Shown in pieces: positions 54,114-62,926 of a DNA stretch of 64,000 nucleotides. The position numbers and the translations under genes are program-made. Positions within the stretch are counted from its first letter, which is position 1; every line of letters starts with the position of its first letter. Under the pieces are notes generated by a model. It was not told where the DNA came from. It searched no databases and saw only the letters and a list, made by a program, of their open reading frames with translations. Origin of the DNA: Pseudobdellovibrio exovorus JSS (GTDB lineage: Bacteria > Bdellovibrionota > Bdellovibrionia > Bdellovibrionales > Bdellovibrionaceae); the NCBI RefSeq assembly GCF_000348725.1, contig NC_020813.1, positions 2,022,248 to 2,086,247 of the forward strand, given 5' to 3'.

Positions 54114-55184
54114 TTAGTTCGCAACTAAATAGAAATTCTGTTCAGGTATCATCAGTGGAACACCCGCTGGAACACTTTGTCTGTTACGGATAACAGCCCA
54201 ATTTAAGTGAGGATTCATTTGGCGGAATCTGGTCATACTGCCACCAAACCATTTTAAGACCACATCTTTATTGGTTGCCTCTGGTAATTTGTATTCACGG
54301 AAACTCAAGGCATGGGCCTTTAATAAATTGTCTCCGAATAGATCTGTCGCACGTCTTTCCACTTCTAAAACAGCCAAGAAGCACGCATAGAAATTCTTGG
54401 AAGCAAATCCCCACGTACGCGTTGGATTCTGACTGCGAATCAATCCTTCAATCGAAACCGCTTCACTTCTTTGCATCATGCGTTTAACACCCGTTAAACC
54501 ATGATTGTAGGCCGTAACTGCTAAGGGCCACGATTTCAAACTACGATGATTTTGCTTGAGGATCTGTGCCGCTAGCTTCGTCGCATAGACAGGATGATTT
54601 CGTTTGTCATAGTGATTCGTGATGTAACCCTTAGGGCGCGCCACAAATGGCATGATCTGCCATAAACCGCTGGCTCCGACCTTAGATTGCGCATACACAT
54701 TAAATGAGCTTTCAACGAAAACTAAGCGAGTCAGCTCGATGGGAAGATTTTCTTTTTCAAAAATTTCTTCCATCTGCGGTAAATACTTACCAGATAGATA
54801 GAAAGCTTTACGCATACGATCTTTTAATCCCATCTGTAAGCGAACTTGACGAGGATTTTTGATTTTGTGACGAGTGATATAGAGCTGTCTTTTCTTTTTA
54901 ATTTCAGCATCTATCAGTTTTCTTTTCTGAGTATCATTCAATACTTTATTCTGATGAATAGAGGTTAAATCAATTTCACCCAAAATTTTTGAAGGATCGT
55001 CGACAAGATGAAATACACCTTGAGAGGTTGTATAGTGCGAGTAGATCTTAACCCAGAAGTCCACTCGCTTTTGCATTTCTTTGCTAACTTTAAATCGAGA
55101 GTTCTGGGGCAAAGTTGATGACCAACTGCTGACCAGAGCGTGAGTTTGAAAACTAAGAAGAAATACAAGTAAGAAATACTTCAC
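54114..55184 (-). CDS. Lytic murein transglycosylase, SLT-type
   Basis: A protein of 356 residues with a signal peptide ending THA. The SLT domain (about 140-260) has VFVESSFN with the catalytic Glu, then SGLWQIMPFVA and AYNHGLTGVKR, as in MltD/Slt family enzymes that cleave peptidoglycan to anhydro-muropeptides. The C-terminal part (about 290-350) looks like a single LysM-like module (FRQMNPHLNWAV). It starts 4 bases after the dacB stop, so the two wall enzymes share an operon. Confidence 0.9.
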   Translation of the reverse strand: MKYFLLVFLLSFQTHALVSSWSSTLPQNSRFKVSKEMQKRVDFWVKIYSHYTTSQGVFHLVDDPSKILGEIDLTSIHQNKVLNDTQKRKLIDAEIKKKRQLYITRHKIKNPRQVRLQMGLKDRMRKAFYLSGKYLPQMEEIFEKENLPIELTRLVFVESSFNVYAQSKVGASGLWQIMPFVARPKGYITNHYDKRNHPVYATKLAAQILKQNHRSLKSWPLAVTAYNHGLTGVKRMMQRSEAVSIEGLIRSQNPTRTWGFASKNFYACFLAVLEVERRATDLFGDNLLKAHALSFREYKLPEATNKDVVLKWFGGSMTRFRQMNPHLNWAVIRNRQSVPAGVPLMIPEQNFYLVAN

Positions 55185-55188
55185 ATAA

Positions 55189-56595
55189 TTACTTTAAACT
55201 ATTCAGTATCAATTGATCAAAAGCTTCTCGAACAATTGATTCATCTCGTGGACCATTGTACAGAAAAGTGAAGCTAAAAACCTTTCCATCTCGACGTCCG
55301 ACATATCCAGCAAGACTTACGACACCGTCCAGATATCCCGTTTTGGCACGTACCCAGCCCTCTGCTGGCGAGTTTTTCATACGTCTTCTTAGCGTTCCAT
55401 CAATACCCGCAATCGGTAATCCATCCAAAAATGTAGGGTAAATCGAGAAATCTTTTTGTACATCGAGTAGAACTTTATTCAGAGCTTGCGCAGAAAAAAA
55501 GTTATCACGTGTTAAGCCAGAGGGATTGATTACAGACATCTCTGTTGGAGCGATATTGATCTTCGATAGCTCTGCACGAATGATTTCCATTCCTTGTTTT
55601 AAGCTCGCTCCACGTTTTTCACTCTGTGCCACTAATCCTTTAGTGAGCATTTCTGCCACAAAGTTATTTGAAAATTTATTCATGTCAGCCAATATGTAAG
55701 ACAGATTTTTACTTTCATAACTGGCGACCAGTTCTGCACTTTCAGGAACTCGCCCCGCGACGACTTTACCTTCGACTTTAATTCCTCTTTGACGAAGAAA
55801 AGACATCAAGTTGAATCCTGACCACAGCATCGGATCATCTACACTCTTAAAGATCGCACGCTCACGACTTCCTTTGGCGACGTCTCCGCTTACGGTGATA
55901 ATACGCTCTTTATTCGATATTGAAACGACCAGCTCACGTTTCGCAGTTCCTGCCACTGTCTGCGTATTATTGACCAAAACGAAGAAATCATTTTCTGGGT
56001 CTACAACCACACGCGCCTTGCCCCCGACTTCATCCGGACTGACAAAAACATTTACGGCATTCCAATTAAAACTCATCGCCCCTACTGGTGAATCGTAAGC
56101 CCGATCTACACGCTTATCCTGACGACTCGAATCGTATCTGATTTGATCAAACAAACTGTCATCTACAACGATGTTACCTTTAATTGTATCAATGCCTGCG
56201 CGATGAAATTCATTTACTAAAAACCACATGTTTTCCGACACAAATGATGGGTCTCCGCCCCCTTGTAAATAGAGGTTATTGCCCTCTGTATACAAGCGTG
56301 TGTAGAAACGATGCCCAAGAGGCATTCGGCGTAAAACAGCAAAAGCTGTTAGAAGTTTTGTTGTCGATGCTGGAATTTTTTTTACGTTGGCATTTAATCC
56401 GTACACTTCCTTACCTGCATCCGAAATCTGCAAGCTGACATGATCAGAATCAATTTTATATTTACGTAAAATTTGATTGTAACTTTCATCTGATTTCTTT
56501 TTTGCTGCAGCGGTCTGTGCATTGGCTGGACCAAGGTGCAAGAGAGTGATTAAAACTAAGACGACATTTAGAAAAAATTTATTAAAGGTTTTCAT
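55189..56595 (-). CDS. dacB: D-alanyl-D-alanine carboxypeptidase/endopeptidase (PBP4 family)
   Basis: S13-family low-molecular-weight PBP that cuts peptide stems and cross-links in the periplasm. 468 residues with a signal peptide (about 1-26). Active site PASTTK (Ser77, Lys80), the second motif SNN in FSNNFVAE, and KTG in AKTGYLDG. A large insert (about 90-260), typical of PBP4, separates the first two motifs. PBP4-family enzymes take part in prey-wall remodelling in Bdellovibrio; that role here is inferred. Confidence 0.93.
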   Translation of the reverse strand: MKTFNKFFLNVVLVLITLLHLGPANAQTAAAKKKSDESYNQILRKYKIDSDHVSLQISDAGKEVYGLNANVKKIPASTTKLLTAFAVLRRMPLGHRFYTRLYTEGNNLYLQGGGDPSFVSENMWFLVNEFHRAGIDTIKGNIVVDDSLFDQIRYDSSRQDKRVDRAYDSPVGAMSFNWNAVNVFVSPDEVGGKARVVVDPENDFFVLVNNTQTVAGTAKRELVVSISNKERIITVSGDVAKGSRERAIFKSVDDPMLWSGFNLMSFLRQRGIKVEGKVVAGRVPESAELVASYESKNLSYILADMNKFSNNFVAEMLTKGLVAQSEKRGASLKQGMEIIRAELSKINIAPTEMSVINPSGLTRDNFFSAQALNKVLLDVQKDFSIYPTFLDGLPIAGIDGTLRRRMKNSPAEGWVRAKTGYLDGVVSLAGYVGRRDGKVFSFTFLYNGPRDESIVREAFDQLILNSLK

Positions 56596-56624
56596 TTGCC
56601 TGAGTATAGCGGCAGAATGTTTCT

Positions 56625-57569
56625 ATGAAAAGAAGAGATTGGTTACTCGTCGTCGTGTTTTTATTTCTATCTATCCTGTTCGACCAGGTTACAAAACGCT
56701 GGGCTTCAGGACTGACGAGCGAGCTATCCTATGGATATTTAAAATTTATTTTAATTCATAACCACGGCGCTATGTTGGGTTTATTTTCAGATTTACCGGC
56801 AGTTCTGCGTATCGTGACTTTATCAACCAGCGGCGTTTTTATTCTGTCGATCTTTGCTTTAGTACAGTATTTAATTCCTCGCCGTCTAATGCCATTAAGA
56901 ATCAGTCTGTCAATTTTAGTCGGTGGAATTTTAGGTAATGTCCTAGACCGCATCCTCTATGGCTACGTTGTGGATTTCGTCGCTTTTGAAGTTGGCGAAT
57001 GGCATTCTCCGGTTTGGAATGTGGCCGACATGGTTCAGTGGGTGGGCTATGTTATGATGATCTTCGCTTTATTCAAATACAGCGAGCAACTGTGGCCCGA
57101 CCAAAATGAAAGAAAAACATTTTGGGTTAATAAAAAATTCCAAATCAAACACTCTTTATTTTTTACAGTGATTGGATTGTTTTTAACTCTGATCAGCGCC
57201 GTATTTTCTTACACGTATTTACGTGTAACCTTAGAGGAAATCGTCGGATACAACCCCGCCCTGATTGCTAAATTTACCAAACCTTTCTTAGCCACTTTTG
57301 TTGTTTTAGCCCTGTTGTTTTCTTTAATTTTGTTTCTTGTAGGACGCCTTATATCACATCGTATTGCCGGTCCGTTATATGCCTTTGAACGATTTTTAAA
57401 AGATATTCTAGAAGGCAAAGGACTCACTAAAGCTGGTGCCGCATTAAAGCTGCGTACTAATGACGATTTTAAACATCTAGAAAAATTAGCCGAGCAGGTA
57501 AAAGAGCAGGTTTCAAAATTGAATGCAGAAAAAACTGTGCACGTTACCGAATACAAAGAAGAAGATTAA
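56625..57569 (+). CDS. lspA: Signal peptidase II fused to a HAMP-like membrane module
   Basis: A protein of 314 residues, against about 165 for ordinary LspA. Residues 1-150 carry every LspA hallmark: Asp20 in the first span, HNHGAMLG (45-52), GGILGNVLDR (100-109) and VVDF...WNVAD, with the predicted catalytic pair Asp108 and Asp135. It would therefore cleave prolipoprotein signal peptides at the inner membrane. Residues about 175-245 add two more spans, and 242-300 resemble a HAMP linker (SHRIAGPLYAFERF) followed by a charged helix. Divergent from dacB; overlaps the convergent exonuclease gene by 4 bases. Confidence 0.88.
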   Translation: MKRRDWLLVVVFLFLSILFDQVTKRWASGLTSELSYGYLKFILIHNHGAMLGLFSDLPAVLRIVTLSTSGVFILSIFALVQYLIPRRLMPLRISLSILVGGILGNVLDRILYGYVVDFVAFEVGEWHSPVWNVADMVQWVGYVMMIFALFKYSEQLWPDQNERKTFWVNKKFQIKHSLFFTVIGLFLTLISAVFSYTYLRVTLEEIVGYNPALIAKFTKPFLATFVVLALLFSLILFLVGRLISHRIAGPLYAFERFLKDILEGKGLTKAGAALKLRTNDDFKHLEKLAEQVKEQVSKLNAEKTVHVTEYKEED

Positions 57570-57594
57570 AGTAATTCCACTTCTTTGATTTTTT
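57554..57594 (+). terminator. Possible terminator at the lspA 3' end
   Basis: CAAAGAAG (57554-57561) pairs with CTTCTTTG (57580-57587) over an 18-base loop, followed by ATTTTTT. The stem begins inside the last lspA codons and reaches into the end of the convergent exonuclease gene. Confidence 0.4.
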
Positions 57595-58393
57595 CTATAT
57601 AAAATCTTTTGCGTTGAAAATCTAAACCACATTCCGCGTGGATGTAGTCTCCGTCTGGGTTTCTGACAATTCCAAAAGGTTTTATCGGACGCGCTTTACC
57701 TTTTGTTTGCCCCCCCTCATAGACGATGTGAATTGTTTTTTCCTGCTCCATCGCTTTGACTAATGACAGAATTTTTTGATCCTGTGACGAATAAACACGA
57801 TAGTTATTCCAAGCCAAATCCTTTTTTTGAATATTTAAAATTCTTTGTAAGGATTGATCTTCTGGAATTTTTTCTAAGCATTTTTGTAACACTTGAAAAC
57901 AGGCATAGGCATCGTCGTACGCTCTATGTGCGGCTCCGCCAGTTAGGCCGAGTTCCTTGATCAGTGTTTGTAATTTATGATTGGTCGTCGTTAACAAAGC
58001 CCTTGAGATCAAGCTGCTGCAGAGATTGAAAGTCTGAGGCAAACGCAACCCCGCCTTTTCAATCGGGACAATTACAAAACCCAAATCAAATGGGGCGTGG
58101 TGAGCGATCAGAACGGATTGATCAATAAAGTCACAAAAACCGATGATCTGATCTTTCATCAATGGAGCCGAAGCTACCATTTCATTAGTAATTCCATGAA
58201 TTCGGATATTGTCAGGAGTCAAAAGCTTCGATGGTTTTAAGAGTGTCTGAAACTTACCAACGATTTCCCCATTCAACCACTTCACTGCACCCAATTCGAT
58301 CACTTCGGATTCAATTGGATAAGCTCCGCTTGTTTCTGTATCAAAAGCGACGATGGGGTAATCATAAATGGATCGTTTGAGGTCAAATGTCAT
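57566..58393 (-). CDS. DEDDh 3'-5' exonuclease fused to a WYL-like domain
   Basis: A protein of 275 residues. Residues 10-175 are a DnaQ/epsilon-type exonuclease: FDTETSG (Asp18, Glu20), HHAPFDLGFV (Asp103) and HRAYDDAYAC (His156, Asp160 or Asp161), so all four acidic or His residues are present. Residues about 205-275 (IHIVYEG...RPIKPFGIVR...Y...ECGL...RFYIEKIKEV) match the shape of a WYL ligand-sensing domain. A DNA-repair or RNA/DNA trimming role regulated by a small ligand is inferred. The separate polymerase III epsilon subunit is probably elsewhere. Confidence 0.82.
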   Translation of the reverse strand: MTFDLKRSIYDYPIVAFDTETSGAYPIESEVIELGAVKWLNGEIVGKFQTLLKPSKLLTPDNIRIHGITNEMVASAPLMKDQIIGFCDFIDQSVLIAHHAPFDLGFVIVPIEKAGLRLPQTFNLCSSLISRALLTTTNHKLQTLIKELGLTGGAAHRAYDDAYACFQVLQKCLEKIPEDQSLQRILNIQKKDLAWNNYRVYSSQDQKILSLVKAMEQEKTIHIVYEGGQTKGKARPIKPFGIVRNPDGDYIHAECGLDFQRKRFYIEKIKEVELL

Positions 58394-58469
58394 TCGACCA
58401 AGATATCTGAAGAAAGGGCCAAGGTCTAGATGCGATTGCAGGATTCAGCTTTTAATTTAAGATAAGTCT

Positions 58470-59165
58470 ATGTCGAAGTTTATTCTTATTACCTTGGTGT
58501 CTTTTTTAAATGCGGTGGCATTTGCCCAAGATAAGTCTAAGAACTCGACTACACCGACCTATGGTATTTCCGGCGAGGCCCAAATTCTATCCCACTTCTT
58601 AGAAAAAGGGATTTCGTACAGTGATGGAAATCCCGCGATGAATGCGTCTTTTCTTTATAATTTTGGAACACAGGCGCGCATTGGTTTTTGGGGTAGTAAT
58701 ATTTCAAACGTAAATGCACAAGATGACAATTTCTGGTTTAAAATTTTGGCGGAAGTTTTAGTCGACTTTAGCAAAACAACAAACGCTAAATTCTTTTTTA
58801 GTGATAATCGTTTTTATAAATCCAATCAACGCAATGGCCAGATTGCCGGAGTTCGCGTCGACACCAAAAGCTATTTTTACGGATTTGAGTGGATGAGTAA
58901 CTTAGAAGGTTCTGATAGCAATGCGGAATACTTTCTACTCGGTCGGCTTTATAACTTCAGAAAAAGTATGAAATACGGCGGACACATCGGATACACCAGC
59001 AGCCATGGAAACATCCAAAGTTTTTTTGATCTGAAGCTTTTAGGACAATATATTATTTCTGATAATTCTAATGCGGAAATCGGCATTACTTATAATTCAA
59101 ACGGAAGCCAATTTGGTAAGCGCGGTGATCCGGCTTATTATATTGGCCTCAAACTTTCATATTGA
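58470..59165 (+). CDS. Putative porin, TorF/Gcw_chp family
   Basis: A protein of 231 residues with a signal peptide (about 1-19, ending AFAQ). The mature start GISGEAQILSHFLEKGISYSD resembles the TorF/Gcw_chp group of putative outer-membrane porins, and the protein ends in Tyr (LKLSY), as expected for an outer-membrane barrel. No ribosome-binding site; a weak -10 box (TAAGAT, 58458-58463) lies 6 bases before the ATG, so the message may be leaderless. Convergent with motB. Confidence 0.75.
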   Translation: MSKFILITLVSFLNAVAFAQDKSKNSTTPTYGISGEAQILSHFLEKGISYSDGNPAMNASFLYNFGTQARIGFWGSNISNVNAQDDNFWFKILAEVLVDFSKTTNAKFFFSDNRFYKSNQRNGQIAGVRVDTKSYFYGFEWMSNLEGSDSNAEYFLLGRLYNFRKSMKYGGHIGYTSSHGNIQSFFDLKLLGQYIISDNSNAEIGITYNSNGSQFGKRGDPAYYIGLKLSY

Positions 59166-59169
59166 TTTA

Positions 59170-60147
59170 TTATTCTTCGTACTGCGGGCGCGACAGAGGG
59201 TCTGCCGCATTCTGAATTTTTTGTACTTCCATATCTACAGGATTTACAAAAATCTCTTCATCACTACGGCCACCACGTGCCGAAGCAGTCCCACGTCTTG
59301 GAACTGACTCGCCATCATAGTTATTTTGTGCCGATTCTTTTTCGCCGAAAATACTTTGGATTTTTCTGCGGTTCTCGAGCTTTTCACTTGGTTTCTGACG
59401 GATCGAGATACGGATGATACCGATGAGCTTTTGCACATCCACTTCACCTTTTTTATCTTTTACCGAGATACTACCTTTCAAGCCATTATTGCCATGCTCG
59501 AAAGACGCGTGAATTTTACTACTCACTGTGTTCAGACGATCACGTGCCACTTTTTCTGCTGTTGCTTGCGTTTTATCCGCAACCGCCTGAGTGAACAGCA
59601 TAGATGTCACCGTCACATCAGCATCTTGTAAGCCTGAAGTGATTTGTGTCAGACGATTCATCACTTCGATAAATTGTGCATTCGGCTGAGCTGTACCACG
59701 TTCAAATAAATATGTATCTGGAATATCAAAATCAAAACCATTCTGAGCAATCGTTACGTTTTTCGCAACATCGTTCATTTTGTCAGCCATAAATGCTGAT
59801 ACCACTTTTGCAGATCCCATATCTAAGATATTCGGAGTTTTATCTGCTGGCTCTAAGAAACTCTGGAAAGCTCTTAATGGTTCATTAACAAGATCCAAGA
59901 AAAGTTTTTCAAGAGTCACCTCAGCGCCGAAGTTCTGATAGTTGTATTCAATTACGGATGGAGTCGAGAAATAATCTGATACTGCTTTTTTGGTCTCTTC
60001 ACTTTGACCAACCAACCACATCACAAGGAAGAACGCCATCAACGCCGTCATAAAGTCAGCCAAAGCCACCTTCCAAGAGCCGCCGTGATGGCCGCCCCCT
60101 TGGACGATTATCTTTTTAATTACTATGGTCTGCTTCTTCTGTGCCAC
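59170..60147 (-). CDS. motB: Flagellar stator protein MotB
   Basis: A protein of 325 residues with one membrane span carrying the proton-binding Asp31 in [20 protein letters not shown]. The C-terminal region (about 150-275) is shaped like an OmpA/MotB peptidoglycan-binding domain, but its usual motif is degenerate. A long polar tail follows. GTG start with AAGAGG upstream. It follows motA by 32 bases and provides the anchored half of the stator that drives the predator's flagellum. Confidence 0.88.
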   Translation of the reverse strand: MAQKKQTIVIKKIIVQGGGHHGGSWKVALADFMTALMAFFLVMWLVGQSEETKKAVSDYFSTPSVIEYNYQNFGAEVTLEKLFLDLVNEPLRAFQSFLEPADKTPNILDMGSAKVVSAFMADKMNDVAKNVTIAQNGFDFDIPDTYLFERGTAQPNAQFIEVMNRLTQITSGLQDADVTVTSMLFTQAVADKTQATAEKVARDRLNTVSSKIHASFEHGNNGLKGSISVKDKKGEVDVQKLIGIIRISIRQKPSEKLENRRKIQSIFGEKESAQNNYDGESVPRRGTASARGGRSDEEIFVNPVDMEVQKIQNAADPLSRPQYEE

Positions 60148-60179
60148 GTGTGCCTCTTATTCCTTGCTCTCGTTCACTC

Positions 60180-61049
60180 TTATGCCGCTGCTTTTTTGAT
60201 GTCTTTTGTCGACTTATCTAATTCTTCAAAAGTCGGACGCTCTTCTGGCATGATCGTACGACGCGCGTACTCAACACACACCAATGGAGGAGCTCCACGC
60301 TGTAGAGCTACCATCGCAGCTTTAATACATTCTAAGAAACGGCCTTCTGCTGCGATATCCGCAGCCATCTTCGTTGCTGTAGGACCAATAAGACCATAAG
60401 CTCCGAAAACCCCTAACATCGTTCCCACTAGAGCGGAAGCAACTAGGGCCCCGATTTTTTCAACACCATCAGTTAAGTGGGCCATCGTTTTTACGATACC
60501 CAAAACCGCAGCCACGATACCCAAACCAGGGAAACCATCAGCCACTGTTTGCACCGCATGCTGAGCCATATGCTCTTCTGCATGGATCGCTTTAATATCC
60601 CCGTCCATCAAATCATCTACGTCATACGGAGACAAATCTGTCGAAAGAGTCATTTTCATTGTATCGCAAATAAAATGAATCGCGTGATGGTTTTTCATCA
60701 CGGATGGGTAAGCTTTGAAGATATCACTTTGCTCTGGATTCTCGATGTGTTTTTCAACACCTTGAGGTCCTTCTTTTCTGAAAGTTTGAAAAAGTTGGAA
60801 GAGCATCTGTAACAAATCGAGATAATCCTTTTTTTGAGGACCTTTCGATGTCATCGCTTTAAAGCTCAATTTAAATCCAGCTTTGATTACTTTCATCGGA
60901 TTCGCAATGATGTAACCACCTAATGCGGCTCCTCCGATGATCATCAGCTCTAGAGGAGCTGCCTTCAGAATAACCGACATATTACCACCGGCGATTAAGA
61001 AACCACCGAAAACCATGATAAAGACGACAATGATACCTACATATCCCAT
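60180..61049 (-). CDS. motA: Flagellar stator protein MotA
   Basis: A protein of 289 residues from the ATG at 61049, which has AGAGGT upstream; the frame extended to 61094 adds a basic, unlikely N-terminus. Four membrane spans with the long cytosolic loop between the second and third that contacts FliG, and the family motifs FPGLGIVAAVLGIVKTM and ALVGTMLGVFGAYGLIGP. Forms the proton channel with MotB. The downstream motB gene follows in the same operon. Confidence 0.93.
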   Translation of the reverse strand: MGYVGIIVVFIMVFGGFLIAGGNMSVILKAAPLELMIIGGAALGGYIIANPMKVIKAGFKLSFKAMTSKGPQKKDYLDLLQMLFQLFQTFRKEGPQGVEKHIENPEQSDIFKAYPSVMKNHHAIHFICDTMKMTLSTDLSPYDVDDLMDGDIKAIHAEEHMAQHAVQTVADGFPGLGIVAAVLGIVKTMAHLTDGVEKIGALVASALVGTMLGVFGAYGLIGPTATKMAADIAAEGRFLECIKAAMVALQRGAPPLVCVEYARRTIMPEERPTFEELDKSTKDIKKAAA

Positions 61050-61134
61050 TTCTGACCTCTTCTTACTTCCTGCTGATCGGACATTTTGAGACACTAGTTA
61101 ACTGGACCACACAGAAACTGGCAAAAAGTCGAGT

Positions 61135-61163
61135 TTGATCTCGGCTCCAACAAGCCGTATATT
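61135..61163 (+). promoter_or_regulatory. Predicted sigma70 promoter of dsbD, possibly leaderless
   Basis: TTGATC (61135-61140), a 17-base spacer and TATATT (61158-61163). The -10 box ends 5 bases before the dsbD ATG at 61169, and no ribosome-binding site is visible, so transcription would start at or beside the start codon. Confidence 0.5.
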
Positions 61164-61168
61164 AAGAC

Positions 61169-62926
61169 ATGGCAACCCTCAAACGAATTTTACTCCTTAT
61201 ATTGCCTATTGCCGCTCTGACTTTGGGCGCCTCTGATGGCTTAGCCGAGGATTTAAAAATCATCTCGATTAGCCGCCTGTCGACATGGGAGCCCTCTAAA
61301 AACCAAGAGCTCAGATTAGAGATCCAGCTCCCCGATGGATTTCATGCTTACGTCGATCAATTCAAAATTCGCAATATCCAGCCTGAAGGATTTAAAGCAG
61401 GACAAATCTCTGTGAAACCAGAGGTAGTTTTCTACGATAAGTTCAGCAAAAAAGATCGCAAAGGTCTTTATGAAAAAGGCGTTCTGTCTTTAGTTGTTGA
61501 AGCGCCGGAAGAAGTCGGCCTTGATCCGAATCAAACTGTTCAATTTAATTTACGTCATCAGATCTGCAGTGAAAGCGTCTGCTTCCTACCAAAAGATCTT
61601 TCAGTCACAGCACACGTTTCGGCTATCAGTACACCCGGTGAAGCCCTATTAGCTCCGGTCAAAGAAAGTTTCTCTTTATTAAAGTCCTTTGAAGAAGCGA
61701 TGCAGACAAGTTTATTACTTTCTTTCTTGTCTGTTTTTATTGCCGGCATCTTAACTAGTTTTACTCCATGTATTTTCCCGATGCTTCCTATCACCATTTC
61801 GATCTTGGGCCACAACGCCACAAAGGGAAATCGCTTTCATAATTTTTCGCGCGCTTTGGCTTATGTTTTAGGTATTGGCTTAACCTACGCCTCATTAGGT
61901 GTTGCTGCCGCTTTGACTGGAAATCTTTTTGGCGCGGCCTTAGCGAATAAATATGTCCTCACTGTCTTAGTTGTTTTATTTTTTGCTATGGCGTTGAGTA
62001 TGTGGGGCGCTTACGAATTGCAATCTCCGGCATTTATCCGCAACCGCTTCGGTACAGGCAAGAGCCAAGGCATTGGTGGCGCTTTGGTGATGGGACTTGT
62101 CGCTGGTGTTGTGGCGAGCCCATGTGTTGGCCCTGTATTGGTCTCAGTTCTAAGTTATGTTTCCACTACTAAAAATGTCTTCTTGGGCTTTAGCTTACTT
62201 TTCACATTTGCAATGGGGCTTGGATTGATTTTCCTTGTGATTGGATTGTCGAGCAATGCCCTACGTCTATTACCAAGATCAGGTAAATGGATGGATCGTG
62301 TGAAGTTTCTACTTGGCGCTGGGATGTGGGGAGCCGCCCTCTACTACGCTCAATTCTTGATGTCAGACCGCTGGTGGACAGCGTTGATTGCCGCTAGCTT
62401 TATTGCTTTTTCTATCTGGAAAGGCGCTTTCAAATTACATAATAAACACTATTTACGCCGTAGCTTCTTATTAGCCGTTTTTGTTTTTTCAACAACAGTG
62501 CTTTTACTGAGCTTTTTTAAACCTCAGTATTTAAGTAATACTTTTTATCTTCAAGTCGACGAGCAACCCGCAAACTCACTGAATTGGATCGACTATTCGG
62601 AAGAGGCTCTGCTAAATGCTCAAAAAGAAGGTAAACCCGTCATGATCGACTTTTTCGCCGAATGGTGTGCGGCCTGCCACGAATTGGATAAAAAGACGTT
62701 CTCGACCCCCGAATTCCAAGAGCTGGCAGAGCAGTTTTACCTTGTTCGCTTTGATGCAACCGAAGATAGCGAGGCCGTACAGCAGGTTCTGCGAAAATAC
62801 GACATCAAAGGCTTGCCAACTGTCATGTTTATCAATAGAAATGGCGTCTTACTTAAAGAACTTACCTTTACACAGTTTCTGGATATAGGCGCGGTTCAAC
62901 CACGAATGCAGGAGGCTCTTAGATGA
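61169..62926 (+). CDS. dsbD: Thiol:disulfide interchange protein DsbD
   Basis: Carries reducing power from cytosolic thioredoxin to the periplasm. 585 residues: signal peptide (about 1-26), N-terminal alpha domain with a Cys pair in ICSESVCF, eight-span central domain with Cys in TPCIFPM and ASPCVGPV, and C-terminal thioredoxin domain with WCAAC at about 498-502. All six redox Cys expected for DsbD are present. Overlaps the rluB-type gene by 4 bases. Confidence 0.94.
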   Translation: MATLKRILLLILPIAALTLGASDGLAEDLKIISISRLSTWEPSKNQELRLEIQLPDGFHAYVDQFKIRNIQPEGFKAGQISVKPEVVFYDKFSKKDRKGLYEKGVLSLVVEAPEEVGLDPNQTVQFNLRHQICSESVCFLPKDLSVTAHVSAISTPGEALLAPVKESFSLLKSFEEAMQTSLLLSFLSVFIAGILTSFTPCIFPMLPITISILGHNATKGNRFHNFSRALAYVLGIGLTYASLGVAAALTGNLFGAALANKYVLTVLVVLFFAMALSMWGAYELQSPAFIRNRFGTGKSQGIGGALVMGLVAGVVASPCVGPVLVSVLSYVSTTKNVFLGFSLLFTFAMGLGLIFLVIGLSSNALRLLPRSGKWMDRVKFLLGAGMWGAALYYAQFLMSDRWWTALIAASFIAFSIWKGAFKLHNKHYLRRSFLLAVFVFSTTVLLLSFFKPQYLSNTFYLQVDEQPANSLNWIDYSEEALLNAQKEGKPVMIDFFAEWCAACHELDKKTFSTPEFQELAEQFYLVRFDATEDSEAVQQVLRKYDIKGLPTVMFINRNGVLLKELTFTQFLDIGAVQPRMQEALR

